DNA of 64,000 nucleotides from Mycosphaerella arachidis. Its lineage: Eukaryota > Ascomycota > Dothideomycetes > Mycosphaerellales > Mycosphaerellaceae. The stretch is from the NCBI GenBank assembly GCA_001297265.1, contig LIHB01000098.1:36090-100089 (forward strand), in the 5' to 3' direction. How positions within the stretch are numbered: the stretch's first letter is position 1; each line of letters opens with the position of its first letter. Below the pieces are notes generated by a model that was not told the origin of the DNA, made no database searches, and saw only the letters and a list, made by a program, of their open reading frames with translations. Positions 23,452 to 34,305 of this stretch are shown here, piece by piece. Both the position numbers and the translations under genes were made by a program.

Positions 23452-25281
23452 TCAAGAGACAAGCAACTCCACGGTCTCTGCTGATTCTGAGAGCTCGCCA
23501 TACATCATTCCGTTCACGAAGCATTCGCCATAGAGGATCACCTCCCCTGCCTCCTCACCAACAATGAACGGCGTTGCAAGCCCATGGATGAGATATAATG
23601 AAGCTCCAGGGAATATACGAACCGGTCCGATTCCCATCTTCCCTTCTTTTGTAATGAAGAAACGTCGGTTGCGGTTCACCTCCTCCGCCACACTGCCGTA
23701 TCGAGTGGATTTCTCAACGCGTGACCAGTCTTCTTGCATAGTATCTTGAGCCGCGTCATGCTCATCTACAGCCTTACCATAGGAAAAGCCATGAGCGTGA
23801 GCGAGCCAATGTTCGAATAGGTCGCGTATCTCATGTGGTAGTATTTCCATATCCACACAGTCTACAGTTCTAATGCGACCGTCCATGATTAGTGTCGAGC
23901 CAAAGGTGGACTCTATATCCGAAGGTGGAAGCTGGCTTCTAGCCAAGTCTAGCCAGCCTACGAACACTTGATATGGAGAAAGATCAAGTGCGTTGCACAC
24001 GGGCATACAATAGGGCATTCCGCAAGCGCCGATTGTATCAACCTTGACCGCACGCACGCAGAGTTGTGCGCCTCTAAAGGAAGACCAGGTAGGCATTGCA
24101 CTTGCAGAGAATTGAGCTCCCGCGATATCATTGCTCTGTAGTCGTAGAGGCTTGCCCGAAATTCTCCAGTCCGGTGTCCACGACGGCATGTCACTCTGAG
24201 CTGCATCAAAACAAATCCTTAGCTCATCTGGACTCTTCAGCAGCCCGACCCTGTTTGGGTACCCGTAGCCTGCATACTGCAAAATATCTAGACTCCTACT
24301 GGCTTCAATGTGTCGTTCAGCAAAGTCTCGATACATATCCCGACATGAGACTTCAACCGTAGGATTAAACCAGGAAGTCGCAGGGTCTTCGTGGTCTACA
24401 AGCCCCCATAGAGCATTTAAGTGGTCCTGCTCAGTCTGGCATTGCCATGCACTTAGCATGTGAGCGAGATCAATGAAGCGCTTGTGCTTCCCCTGCGATA
24501 GTTCTCTACGCAGCTGAGCAAGTCTGTGGGCATTCCAGTATGGGCTCTGGAATTGTGTCAAAGGAGGATCAGTAATTATGGAGCACAAATTTTCCACAGC
24601 GTCGAAGAAAGTGTCACCTGAGATAATTGACCTGCCACAACGGAGTTCAAGTCTCTTAGCCAAGACAACTTCTTGCACTACCCATCGGCGTGAGAACCAG
24701 GGTCGCTGCAAGAGAGACTGTGCTGCCAGTATTGTGATTGCGTTGGGGGAAAACAAATCTTCGGGGTGTCGTATATCGCCTTTACGGAACAACCTCTCCC
24801 CGCTGTTCTTGAGGACCATGCCTGGATCCCGACCGTCGGCAGTGCTGCCATTGAGAATCCGCATGAAATCCAAAGCAGTATCGCTGTCGCACTCGCTTCT
24901 TCCTAGCCATCCAATAACCATCTCTGCTCGCCGAAATATATTGCCCATGATGCGAATTTGACCCTGCTTTTCGACCTCATTCGCTTGATCAATCGATATC
25001 TGATCGATCCAGAGCGGTTGCCGTTGAGAACAAGACGCTAGTGCAGCCAAAGCATCGTGCAGAGAGGCCGTGACAGTGACTGAGCTTCCATCTAATAAGA
25101 TGGTTTTGATCGAAGATGTTTTACTGCCCCACACGTAGGACAAAGCGGAATAGGGGGGATTCGCTTGCAGCCTAGTGTGTGTCAGACGACCTCTGATTTG
25201 TCCTTCGGAGACGCCAGAATAGTCCAACTCAAGAAGACGAATGCTGTCTGAGTATCGTAGCGGCACATATCTGTAAGTCAT
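23452..25281 (-). CDS. HET-domain protein (heterokaryon incompatibility type)
   Basis: A complete frame of 609 residues on the reverse strand. The HET domain spans roughly residues 44-190 with its three hallmark blocks: YSALSYVWG (44-52), LWIDQISIDQ (90-99) and the stretch Q-x-x-IM-x-x-IFRRAEMVIGWLG (108-127). The remainder matches the usual layout of HET proteins, with a long, variable C-terminal region, here without visible repeats (no WD40 or NACHT). HET proteins trigger cell death when genetically different fungal cells fuse and are often expanded in Pezizomycotina. No partner gene of a known het system is adjacent. The frame is intact, has no RIP-type stops, and starts at MTYRYVPLRY, the usual near-N-terminal position for the domain. 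The specific non-self target cannot be inferred. Confidence 0.92.
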   Translation of the reverse strand: MTYRYVPLRYSDSIRLLELDYSGVSEGQIRGRLTHTRLQANPPYSALSYVWGSKTSSIKTILLDGSSVTVTASLHDALAALASCSQRQPLWIDQISIDQANEVEKQGQIRIMGNIFRRAEMVIGWLGRSECDSDTALDFMRILNGSTADGRDPGMVLKNSGERLFRKGDIRHPEDLFSPNAITILAAQSLLQRPWFSRRWVVQEVVLAKRLELRCGRSIISGDTFFDAVENLCSIITDPPLTQFQSPYWNAHRLAQLRRELSQGKHKRFIDLAHMLSAWQCQTEQDHLNALWGLVDHEDPATSWFNPTVEVSCRDMYRDFAERHIEASRSLDILQYAGYGYPNRVGLLKSPDELRICFDAAQSDMPSWTPDWRISGKPLRLQSNDIAGAQFSASAMPTWSSFRGAQLCVRAVKVDTIGACGMPYCMPVCNALDLSPYQVFVGWLDLARSQLPPSDIESTFGSTLIMDGRIRTVDCVDMEILPHEIRDLFEHWLAHAHGFSYGKAVDEHDAAQDTMQEDWSRVEKSTRYGSVAEEVNRNRRFFITKEGKMGIGPVRIFPGASLYLIHGLATPFIVGEEAGEVILYGECFVNGMMYGELSESAETVELLVS

Positions 25282-25721
25282 CGTGCTTTCGAACGGACGA
25301 AGGAAGTGACGACGAATCTGTGTAAACAGTGGAAGGTGGAAAGTTTGGTCCTCCGCTCAGTAATGGCCAGGAAGCATGACGCTCAGATAGCATCACCTCG
25401 CAGCTGAGGTACCGCAATTCCCCGCAATCTAGGACGTCATTTCGCAGTATCCTGCGTTCTTGCCGTTTTCTTTCGCTGCTTGCCTTGAGGGCTTGGAATA
25501 TGGCAGTGCTTCCGCTTGCGAATGAAAACTCCCGCAGGGATGACATGCTAAGAGAGAACCTAGGTTAGATTCGCCATGACTCGGATGAGGCACATGCCCA
25601 TGCCATGAGATCAATTTGTGATTCGGCAGAGAGCGGAACAGAAATTCGACCACAAGCGCGGTCCAATTGGCCTGGACCTATACCAACCTCACTGATCAAT
25701 TGCAAACCTGCCCATCCATTA
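25282..25721. other. Short intergenic region between HET gene and transposase fragment
   Basis: 440 bp upstream of the HET gene and downstream of the transposase fragment. No gene or clear motif; it should hold the HET promoter. Confidence 0.4.
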
Positions 25722-26981
25722 CTACATTCGGGCCACAGGTACACTATACGATTTTGGCGGTGCTCCGCCTTCTGCACCGACGTCGATTTCCCATGCACTT
25801 CCCATGTTGAAATCTGCGTCGCCATGACACTGGCCATTATCCATCATCCTGTCGCTTCTGCAACTGGCCTGTGTGTCTTCTACAACATTGGGCTCTTCTC
25901 CAGGCAAGTCCTCGAGGAGATTACGGCTCATCCCGCCAGGACCATCTTGGTCTATCTGCATTGAATCTCGATCCCTTTTCCGTATCTTATTGCGCGCCTT
26001 CTTCGCTGCTTTCTCCGCCTCTTTTATCTTGCGTGCTGTCCGTGCTCTTTCTAGATCTTCATAGCTCATGACTCTCGCCGTCCTGATAAACTCGGATTTG
26101 GTTGATCGACGAACTTTGGCTTCGTTGTTGATGCGGTAGAGGAAACGATTCTGCTCTTCGAGGAGCGCGCATTCGGCGAAAGACAGCTGCGTAGCATTCG
26201 TGAGCTTCTGGAGGCGTTTCCGTAAGCGTTGCTTGCTCCTCTCATCTGGGTGATGCGCATCTTGTTCGATCAATCTCTGCAAAGAAGCGACGGCTTCTGA
26301 AGACACCGGTGTGACTGGGGTTTGGGGGATGTCATCTTGCCTGGTGACATCTGTCGGCGGCTCCGGCGGGTTCAGCGTTGTGTCATTTGCGAGAGGCTGC
26401 GGAAGATCCTGGATGACCCTGGTCGCATTGAATGGAAACAAGCCTGCCTTGCTCCAGCCAGCGCGAATGTTTCTTGGCGTGAGCGCAGCCCTTCGTGCCG
26501 CGTTGTATAATGAGGTGAAGTGCTCTTTTCCGATCGCTCCGACCCCTCCGCGCTCCAAGCGCTCGACTTGGTCGCGATAGGCGGCTTTAAGGGGACCGAA
26601 TACGGCAATATCGCACGGCTGAAGTTTGTGGGAGGTATGAGACGGGAGGCGACACAATATGATATTGTTCTCGAAACAATACTCCAGGACTTCGAGCGTT
26701 TCATGCGTTGCGAAGCCATCGCACACTAGCACGCGTGATTTTTCCTTCGCCTGTGCCCTGGTTTGTGGGTCAAATACAAGCTTCAGCCACCGTAGGCTCA
26801 GGTATGCATCAGTATATCCACTGTCGGAATATGCAAAGTGCCACCCTGGCGTGGGATGCGTCGTCCAGTTCGATCGATGGGTAGAAGCTGGCCAGATAAT
26901 CATGGGATCAAGATACTTACCATCGCCACTGATACATTCAATGGCAGTAATGGTTGTGCGCTTTGCTGAGCTCAGACACAA
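25722..26981 (-). pseudogene. pogo/Fot1-type DDE transposase, 5'-truncated
   Basis: The reverse frame encodes about 419 residues of a DDE_1-type endonuclease. The second catalytic aspartate lies in VLVCDGFATHE (residue 88 of the frame) and the third in HKLQPCDIAVFGPLK (residue 124), giving the roughly DD35D spacing of this superfamily; GKYLDPMIIW (21-30) is the usual strand between the first and second acidic residues. The N-terminal psq/CENPB-type DNA-binding domains and the first catalytic Asp are missing: upstream the frame meets TGA within six codons of the GVL segment and no matching sequence follows. The C-terminal tail, with a Lys/Arg-rich helix, is present. The frame is free of stops and shows no RIP signature, so this is a recent truncated copy, or a domesticated fragment with a lost or unspliced 5' part. 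Confidence 0.8.
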
Positions 26982-27203
26982 AACACCTCATCTCCATCTC
27001 ACTATAGTACAGTACCCACCAGAAGAGACAACTTTCAGAACAACATCAGCATTCCCCATTTCCCAGCACCCCCGTCATGCCCTACCATACCCAATCTACT
27101 TCGGATCCAACTCAAGCACACCATTCCACAGCGCCGTCAAGTTCAGAATCTGCCTCTCAATCTTCCTGACTGGCTGCAAATGCGCCGCCCTCACTTGCTC
27201 CGC

Positions 27204-29006
27204 CTAGAGGAACAGTTTCCCCTCCCAGTACGCCTCCCTCTTCAACTCTTCGATCCTCTCTGCCACGCTGTCCCTCATGTCTCTCGGGAAGCTCACCATC
27301 TGCTCGTCCTTGCTGCGCTTCTTTGAATTGAAACAGGCACGAGGGACGGTGTGCTCCAGATACCTCGTCAGAGTCGCAGAGCGGCGCCATGTTGGACTGC
27401 CGATGGTAAGGTGACGCTTGACGTTGTCGACAAGGAGGAGACAGGAGTCTTCGCTAGTCGCAAGGCGGTCATAGCCAGCGATGTTGGCGGTGATGTTGGA
27501 GTGAAGAGACTCAAGCCAGTCCACGGCTTCGGCAGTCGACTTGGAGCGAGAGGCGATATCGCCAGGGAGGAATTTGAGGAATACGGAACGCCTGCAGAGG
27601 TTGGCGGCAAGATTGCTGCAGGGAGAGGCGCGAGCATCGCGCGGAAAGGGGATGGGCTGACGGCGAAAGAACATGCCACTGGTAGATGTGTGGTTTGCGA
27701 AGATTTGGTTGCCCCCCTTGACGATGTCGTGAATGTTGGCCCCCAAATCGTGCAGCGCATCGGCAAGGTCGTCCAGCACCCATTCGATGCCGACATTGGT
27801 CTGCATCCCAATGACAGCGCTCATATGACAAGTGTAGGGTGCGCAATGTCCACCGCTGGGATGAGTCGCGGTTTCGTGCCGGAGTCGACCTGTACGGTCG
27901 AGTTCTGGGTGAATCAAGCAGCGAGCATGGTCCAGAGCGCATGTGGCAAGGGCGTAGTCGTGGACGGTGTCTTTGGCTAACATGGACTGGGAGTGGAGCT
28001 CGATGGAGTAATTGCTGGTGATGTCGTTGTACCATGTGCCAGGGAATGGAACGAGGAAGACAGTGCACACGGGTCCTGAGACGGTTTGCGAGAACAACCA
28101 TATCAGCCAGGCCACGAAGGTCATGCCGACTGCGTAGAAGATGAAGACTAGTGGGCGGTCTTGGTGCCGTGGTTGTTCATGATCTGGCTGTGGTCCGTCC
28201 TTGGTCGGATGCTCGGGTTGATCTCGCCCAACCTCATTCTTCAACGGCTGCTCGTCTTGATCTTGATGTGGTTGCGCTTGCGCCTTGGACTCCTGCTCGT
28301 CTTGATCTTGAAACACCGGTGCTTCTGTCTTCACAGCTTGCTCGTCTTGGTCTTCATGTGGTTGCGCTTGCACCTTGGACTCCTGCTCGTCTTGGTTTTG
28401 CGACACCGATGCTTCTGTCTGCACAGCTTGCTCGTCGTGGTCTGAAAATTCCGGTGCTTCAGTCTCCACAACTTGCTCTTCCGGGTCCTGCACCACCCGT
28501 GCTTCAGTCTCCACAACTTGCTCTTCTCGGTTCTGAAGTTCCAGGTCCTTTGCTTGTAGATCTTGTTGCTGCTGGAAAGCCCCATCGTCTTCGGTATCCT
28601 CGTCTTCGTCGTCCATCAGAGCCAGCTCTTGCTCATCAAACTCGGTAAAGTCCACAGCCTCAGCCGCGATCGAAGCAGGATACCCGGACAGCTTGGTGAT
28701 GCACGCCATCAAGAAGCCGACGCCGAGCTGTTCGCGCAAGCTGGCGCGACATTCCCGGTATGCCGTTCCCCGACGGACTTCTTGACGCTGCAACGAAGAC
28801 AGCGCATTGCGGCTCTCGCGGAGATGTTCAATGTCCTCGTCCGACTCGTGTCCGTAACGGCGAGCATGTCTCTCTTTGCGCTCGTGTTGCTTACCTGCCG
28901 AGTAGGCCCGTGTCTTTGCATCCTCGTACAGCGTCCTGAGATCTTCGAACTCGTGCATCTCGTGGCGGTGGGCTTCCAGGATCGTCCTGAATTCGGTGTC
29001 CTGCAT
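27204..29006 (-). CDS. Orphan membrane protein with acidic Gln/Glu repeats
   Basis: The reverse frame is open from 29255, but the best start is the ATG at 29006 (MQDTEFRTIL), because the preceding residues look like untranslated leader; this gives 600 residues. In order: a charged helical N-terminus (about 1-130); a segment with tandem repeats built on DEQ-x-VxTEAP-x-x-QDQDEQ (about 160-265), strongly acidic; one clear membrane span (VFIFYAVGMTFVAWLIWLF, about 286-308); then a roughly 290-residue C-terminal domain with several Cys (PYTCHMS, NLCRRS) and NxT/NxS sites, suggesting it faces the lumen or outside. There is no N-terminal signal peptide, so the span may act as signal anchor. No family is recognised. 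A copy of the dispersed CCAAT element lies 569 bp before the start. Confidence 0.7.
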   Translation of the reverse strand: MQDTEFRTILEAHRHEMHEFEDLRTLYEDAKTRAYSAGKQHERKERHARRYGHESDEDIEHLRESRNALSSLQRQEVRRGTAYRECRASLREQLGVGFLMACITKLSGYPASIAAEAVDFTEFDEQELALMDDEDEDTEDDGAFQQQQDLQAKDLELQNREEQVVETEARVVQDPEEQVVETEAPEFSDHDEQAVQTEASVSQNQDEQESKVQAQPHEDQDEQAVKTEAPVFQDQDEQESKAQAQPHQDQDEQPLKNEVGRDQPEHPTKDGPQPDHEQPRHQDRPLVFIFYAVGMTFVAWLIWLFSQTVSGPVCTVFLVPFPGTWYNDITSNYSIELHSQSMLAKDTVHDYALATCALDHARCLIHPELDRTGRLRHETATHPSGGHCAPYTCHMSAVIGMQTNVGIEWVLDDLADALHDLGANIHDIVKGGNQIFANHTSTSGMFFRRQPIPFPRDARASPCSNLAANLCRRSVFLKFLPGDIASRSKSTAEAVDWLESLHSNITANIAGYDRLATSEDSCLLLVDNVKRHLTIGSPTWRRSATLTRYLEHTVPRACFNSKKRSKDEQMVSFPRDMRDSVAERIEELKREAYWEGKLFL

Positions 29007-29389
29007 GATGTCGACAGCAGCGATGCAGCCTGGAGGAGGTGTTGTTGTGTGGAGTAGGGTGTCTAGAAGATGTCTCGGTGAATTGGTGTTTGTTGTTCGA
29101 GGCTCGCGGTAGTAAGCTGCTGGTCGATGTAAGCAGTGCCGTGTTGGCCGGTGGTGGGAACGAGAAGAAGGAAGGAGGAAGGAAATAAGAACGAATTTAA
29201 GGAAGAAGGCAGGGAGTGTGGTGTAGTATGTGTTGTAGTAAGAGACAAAGAGCATTCACAGTGAAATGAATTGTGCCGGGTGAATGTCTTGATGCAGTGT
29301 GAATGTGCACAGGGTGCATAGTATGAACGTGTATGCATTCTTGCGCATGGTAGCAGGAGCTTGCGGCAACATGGAAGAAAGGCGAGGGT

Positions 29390-29456
29390 GAATGTGTTGT
29401 TATAATGTGAATGTGTTGTTGCAATGTAAATGTGTTGTTGTAATGTGAATGTGTTT
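29390..29456. repeat. 19-bp tandem repeat, about 3.5 copies
   Basis: The unit GAATGTGTTGTTRTAATGT and close variants begins at 29390, 29409, 29428 and 29447. It lies in the upstream region of the reverse gene starting at 29006. Confidence 0.85.
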
Positions 29457-29574
29457 CGGAAAGATGAAAGACGAAGAAGTTCAGCGCGGGCCGGCTGCAC
29501 AATCTCATCAAATTACAGCTGGTAGCGTCCAGCTAGCTGCCGTCAATATCTGATGCTTGCGCCCCCCAACGTCA

Positions 29575-29623
29575 AGCCAATCACATCGCGTCTACTAATG
29601 GCTTATAATGGCCCACAGCCAAT
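29575..29623 (+). repeat. Dispersed CCAAT-flanked element, copy B
   Basis: AGCCAATCA, then CTACTAATGGCTTATAATGGCCC, then ACAGCCAAT. Located 569 bp upstream of the reverse gene starting at 29006. Confidence 0.75.
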
Positions 29624-31699
29624 AAGCTTCGCTTCTCTTCTCACCTCCGACTTACTCTTCTTATACATTCACCTTGTGAGCATCTTTTCGGCAGGACTTC
29701 TTTCTAGATCGCATCGACATCGATGAGAATAGAAGGTCGAGATAGACTGCCAATATTCTAGTGTATCTATACGTAAGGATTGACCTAACCTGCAGCTATC
29801 TTCCCCAATCTCTGTGCTATAGCCTGCCGCACGCAGAGGAGAATGCGACGATTATTTCCGACACTTTGCATAGAGCGAGCTGTTCGAAGTCAGCATTCTT
29901 CGGCAGATGACACATTCTATGATTCACTTGGAGCCTACAGTTGGTAGGCAGAACGCTACAAGTCGTCCCGTCTCGCATGATAGAGAAGTCACCCAAGAAT
30001 GCAACTTGGCCAGATTTCATATTGTTCGCTTGGTGAGCTTTCACATGGCAACCTAACCTATTCACGTATCCAGCATTCGATCGCAGTCCCTCACAGTCTG
30101 GCGGCTCGCCGTTGATAGTAGTTCAACTTACGTGCCTGTGCTAAGAGGTTGAGTGAGGCAAGTATGTAAAGCGAAGGGCATAGCATGCAAGGACTCGTAG
30201 GTAGTAGAAGATGGGGCAACTGCCAATTCGAAGATCGTCGAGCACCACACACGCTCGGATAAGATCACAGGAGCTCTGGCGAGCCGTACGGTGAAGCTGT
30301 TAGTGGACTTCGAGCACAGACAATTCTCGGCTTTAACTTCTCTCGGTCTTCTGAATCCAGTGCACTTCTCCGGCCAGCACCAACACCACGAGCCTCGGCG
30401 ATCTGGAACCCTTTATTAACGATGTCGTGGCAGATACAGATAGGGCGGGACTCACGCACTACACGCCCAGACGTGAGTCCGAAGTTGGGAGACCGGGACA
30501 GAGATCAGACGGTGTCTTAAAGGGTAGAGTGTTTTGCCCCTCAGCTCCTTTGTTTGTCGCGAGACATAGATCGATCCTCCCATGCCAATCTATGTATACG
30601 AGCTGGAAATCTCTATGCTGCACCGCGATTCACGCTGCACTCACCATTGCATTGCAATGCCGCCTACCTCCCATTGTTACTACAAGCGCTCAACTACTTC
30701 AAGCTTTTCCAAGACCATGGCCCAAACTTCCGGGTGCTCCAGTGTGGGGCGCTCCATTCACGCGCCAGTTCGTGCGTATGCCCTTTCCTAGGCACGGTGA
30801 TACAGTCTGGTCTGCAACCCCATCCTGCTTCAAAGTATCGATACAGACTGTAGGTGCGATTGCCTCGAAAGGAATTGTTTCCAATTTGTATGGCTCGCAG
30901 CGCCGGCCCAGTGAAGGTAGCGGGTGGGCTTGAAGTCTTCGTATTGAAAGGGTAGGTATGGTATGCGATGGGTTTGCTTGAACTTTACTCACCTCTTCCA
31001 CCTGGATGAAGAGCAGCGCAAACCTGGTCGCAGAGCGACAAGGTTGGGAAAGGTGTGCTGGAGGACAGCGAGGAGATATGCGCTTCGGGGAGGGAGTCGT
31101 TGAAGGTGATATTGTGGAGGTGTGATTGATGACTGGTGCTGGGCACGACCATATCGTGCGCCAAGGGTGGCTGGGCGGCGCTGACGTGGCCTTGAAGGGA
31201 AATTGTCACGTAGTGATCGTTAACATCTTCGTCGTCTCTCTCTCTCTCTCCTCCTCTCTACCTTCATAAGCGATGCCGGTGCCGCTGTGGCGAAAGAGGC
31301 TAGGATGTGCACCTACGGAGCGCATAGCACAAGTGACCAGATCTCAGTCCCACTGCTCAACAATGTGGGTTTGAGTCAAAGTTTTAATGCAGTGTTCAGG
31401 GTTGTATAGCTGTCCAGCCTAAGCAGCAGTAGCCTTTGATGCCAACGTGGATCCGTCGAGAGTAGTACGTTGGCGAGAGCGATGGCACTGCCCGCGTTGC
31501 CGGGTCTAAAGCAGTGCCTATGCTCGGATGGAGAGGCTCTGTAGCACTGTGCTGTCCTGTGACTTTATCATAGCTGCTTCCATTGAGAGAATCCTCGCCA
31601 GGATCTTCAGCTCCGGCGGATCGCTTCTTCTGAAGGTTCCCCGATGTTTCCCGCAGTACGAGAGCGGTTTCTTTCTTAGCGATAGCCACGAGGACCCGA

Positions 31700-32014
31700 G
31701 ACTCGGTGGTTGGAGAACATTGGAGGCATACTGACTGCATTCGATCCGACGATTTGCATCAAGGATCACGCTTGACGCTGGGAGGATGAGATGTGCAGCT
31801 AATGAGACTTGCCAGCCATACAATCATGGCGGCATTGAGCTCGATGCAAGTCGTATGCTGGAGTCCTGTTGCCTTGTGAGTGTCCAGTATCAGCTTGGCC
31901 GATCGATCCGGATGGGGTGTGGCGTTGGCCCCAAGTCTGAATGCTTGGTGGCGTGAGTGTTCTATTGTTAGATGGTAGAAAGGACGCGGCCGATGTGTTC
32001 CTGGTGCCATACGT
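31700..32014 (-). pseudogene. Decayed third copy of the paralogue family of genes A and B
   Basis: On the reverse strand three blocks match gene A (6736-8360) but lie in different frames. Block 1 from 32014 reads TYGTRNTSAASFLPS against TYGTRGTPAANLLPG. Block 2 near 31900-31800 reads GLQHTTCIELNAAM against GYQHTTCAELNASL. Block 3 near 31735-31710 reads QYASNVLQ against EYAAQVLA, the residues just after intron 2 in gene A. Frame changes between blocks and the lack of a usable first exon show that the copy is broken; block 3 follows an intron position that is still roughly in place. No RIP bias is evident, so decay came by small indels. A readable 3' disordered region cannot be assigned. Confidence 0.65.
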
Positions 32015-32402
32015 TATGATGGTCAGTAACAGAACAACCCAGGCACCTTACTACTTTTCACACTACATGTACAAGTCCGTAGGTCCGCAACAGAGCCGAT
32101 CCATATATAGTCCTTCATGCTGCAGGGAGGATAATGTTAGCGGCTGTTGATACGGAACATCCGCCAGCATAGCGGTCTTGGATGAAGTGCGTGAAAGGCG
32201 CATGCATAATGCCGAAGGCGGGCTGTTGGAGCACAGCACCGCCGTCTTGACGCGCACCCGCATCGCATCGTGCAGCGGAGCAAACAAAAGTAGGTCTGCA
32301 CTTCACTGCGAAGCTCTCTCTACTCTCTCGTCGCTTCAATCCAGCAACAGTGGCTCTCGTCCTTCGGGCAACTCACCTCACCCGTCGAAGGGCACTCCGA
32401 AA

Positions 32403-32946
32403 ATGAGCAGTACACCAACATCAGCAGCGTACCGACCATGGATGTCACCTACATCGCAAAGCAGCGAGGACAACAGCCGACCTACCTCTACCGCTCGTGC
32501 GCTCGGGCAACAAGAACAGCAAGAAAAGGTGGACAGCGAGAAGGCGCAATTCCAACGCCTACACGCAAATGCAGTATTTGAGACCAATGCATGGGCGCAG
32601 GTCGTCATCAACAAGGAAGCCGAGCTGAAGGAGTACCTCGAGCAGAGAGAGGCAGCGCAAATTGCGCAACAGCTGGTATGATATGATGTGTCCATGTCCA
32701 ATCTTCGCGACGAATGCATGATGGCAAAGTTGACTCTTCCCATGGCAGAATCTCGCCATGACCGCGTCGCCACCATCGTCATCATCCAGGGCACAGCAGG
32801 CAGAAAAGGTGGATATGGTGGTCGAAGCATTGGCTCGATATACGATGGGCGATGGTGATGGTGATGGCGATGGCACCTCAGGTAACGCTGGCAGCGCGAC
32901 CGCCAAGACCATGCTGGAGAACCTGCTCGCAGAGCGTCGCGTCTGA
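32403..32946 (+). CDS. Small orphan helical protein, two exons
   Basis: Exon 1 is 32403-32675 and exon 2 is 32749-32946; the 73-nt intron has donor GTATGA, branch TTGAC and acceptor GCAG, phase 0, giving 156 residues. A Ser/Thr/Pro-rich start is followed by a Gln/Glu-rich helical segment (about 37-91) including AQVVINKEAELKEYLEQREA, which is likely coiled-coil. After the splice site come a Ser run, a second short helix (AQQAEKVDMVVEALARY), a (GD)n stretch and a C-terminal helix ending ENLLAERRV. The splice joins the two helical parts in frame, and both exons have good composition, supporting the model. The family and role are unknown. The frame is open upstream to 32178, but the ATG at 32403 is the best start. 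Confidence 0.65.
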
Positions 32947-34305
32947 ATTGCTAAGGGGAGGGAAACAACGATGGATGACACCTGCCATCAATGTTCGATG
33001 AGGAGCAGAATGGTAGACAGGTGATGGTCTGTAAGATATGACAGGACAACGAGTGACGTTACCGGCCAGCTCTCCAGGATGAGCTCGGTAAAGCATCGCG
33101 TGACGGCGACGCTCGTCCAAGAAAGTATACCGCGACAAAACCACGCAGCAACTATCGCGACATCAATTCCGAACTCATCCACGCCTCACTGCGACAGTAC
33201 CGCTAAAAGAATGGTGAATTTTGAGTCGCTATACGTTGAGTAACAATTGTGTAAAGATAGCTACTATTCTGCCAACATTGTGAAACAAGCCCGCTACCGA
33301 ACTACTGAAAATCCTAACTCGTCCTGCACACGATGCAGCAAGTCTTCGAGAAATCGCATCGTATTGACATCCACCACTGCCACCACCCCACCACGACCAC
33401 CACCACCACCAAGCCGCTTTCATCCAAGCACACTCTACTTCCTTTCCGCCACCAATGATGACACTGTGAATGAGTTTCGACTTGTAGCACACCACGAGTA
33501 TCCGTCCAGCACAAAGAGGACTATCCCACGCGATTGTGTATCTACACCACTGACCGTCATCCAGCTGAGGCCTTGCCGTATCTCGTCGGCGCACACGATG
33601 TACGGTGTTTGCTGTAGAAGTATAGTGCGCGAGAAGCAACGGCACCATTAAATCTGTCTATTGCTAGGTAATGTTCGATGGGCACCCCACTAAGTTTACC
33701 TGGAGTAATTGACGTGCGACCGCCGAGCCAATCATGTCGCGTCCTACTAACGGCTTATAATGGCCCACAGCCAATAGGATTCTCACCTCAGCGAATTCTT
33801 GCGGTACATTTCGTCTTCGCAGATCACAGGCACGTGGGAATGGCTTTGTCTACAGCATCAAATGTTCGAGATTGTACAGACCGTCGCTGCCGATTTCCTT
33901 TGTTGGGCAGGTGCACATGGCTTGCTTCCTTTGATGTCCAAATCTTTAATCTGGCGGCTTTGAAAATCGTGCCCAAAACTTATTGCCATACCTACTGGGG
34001 AAACATGTGTTGGATCACAATGTACGCACATCACCTTGTTACTCGTGTTTCGTTGCTATCTCTCGACACATCGCACCATTGAACGATCATTGGATACCTC
34101 CGAATCCGGCGACGCTGGAATGGAATGCGCGCAGACAAACACACAGAGTCCTTTGTTTATACCTTGGCGCAAAGTTCTTGCGCGTCTTGCTTCATGATGA
34201 TGTTGAAGTGCTACAATAGACACATGCAAAATGCGCACATTCCACGTGGGTGTGTTGCTAACGAGCGGCGTCGTCGTGCTGGCTGTCTTTCTTCGCGTGG
34301 CTTAG
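32947..34305. other. Intergenic stretch, no supported gene
   Basis: Low-complexity CCACC repeats around 33370-33420 create long but meaningless frames. One copy of the CCAAT-flanked element lies at 33726-33775. A branch-site word GCTAAC (34256-34261) and an acceptor CTTAG (34301-34305) mark the probable end of a 5' intron of the next gene, but its first exon could not be placed. Confidence 0.4.
33726..33775 (+). repeat. Dispersed CCAAT-flanked element, copy C
   Basis: AGCCAATCATGTCGCG, then CTACTAACGGCTTATAATGG, then CCCACAGCCAAT. It lies about 530 bp before the reading frame of the forward gene at 34306. Confidence 0.78.

Larger units (their letters stand above)
29007..31699. other. Intergenic stretch, one weak two-exon candidate
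   Basis: Leader and promoter of the membrane-protein gene to about 29620, with a 19-bp tandem repeat at 29390-29456 and the CCAAT element at 29575-29623. From 29700 to 30690 nothing is supported. On the reverse strand a coding-like segment (about 31209-30993, ending at a GTGAGT donor) could splice in phase to 30847-30699, but no in-frame ATG or branch site was found, so it is not called as a gene. A short (TC)n run occurs at about 31236-31250. Confidence 0.4.

Noticed and set aside
28151..28648. Forward 165-codon frame opposite the membrane-protein gene
   Set aside because: Leu/Val-rich antisense image of the acidic DEQ repeats.
33247..33651. Forward and reverse frames of about 135 codons
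   Set aside because: Driven by a CCACCACC low-complexity run; the two strands contradict each other and neither has a domain.
34231..34305. Short first exon ATGCGCACATTCCAC spliced to 34306
   Set aside because: It does not join in the reading frame of the following exon, and the alternative donor at 34250 lies too near the branch site.
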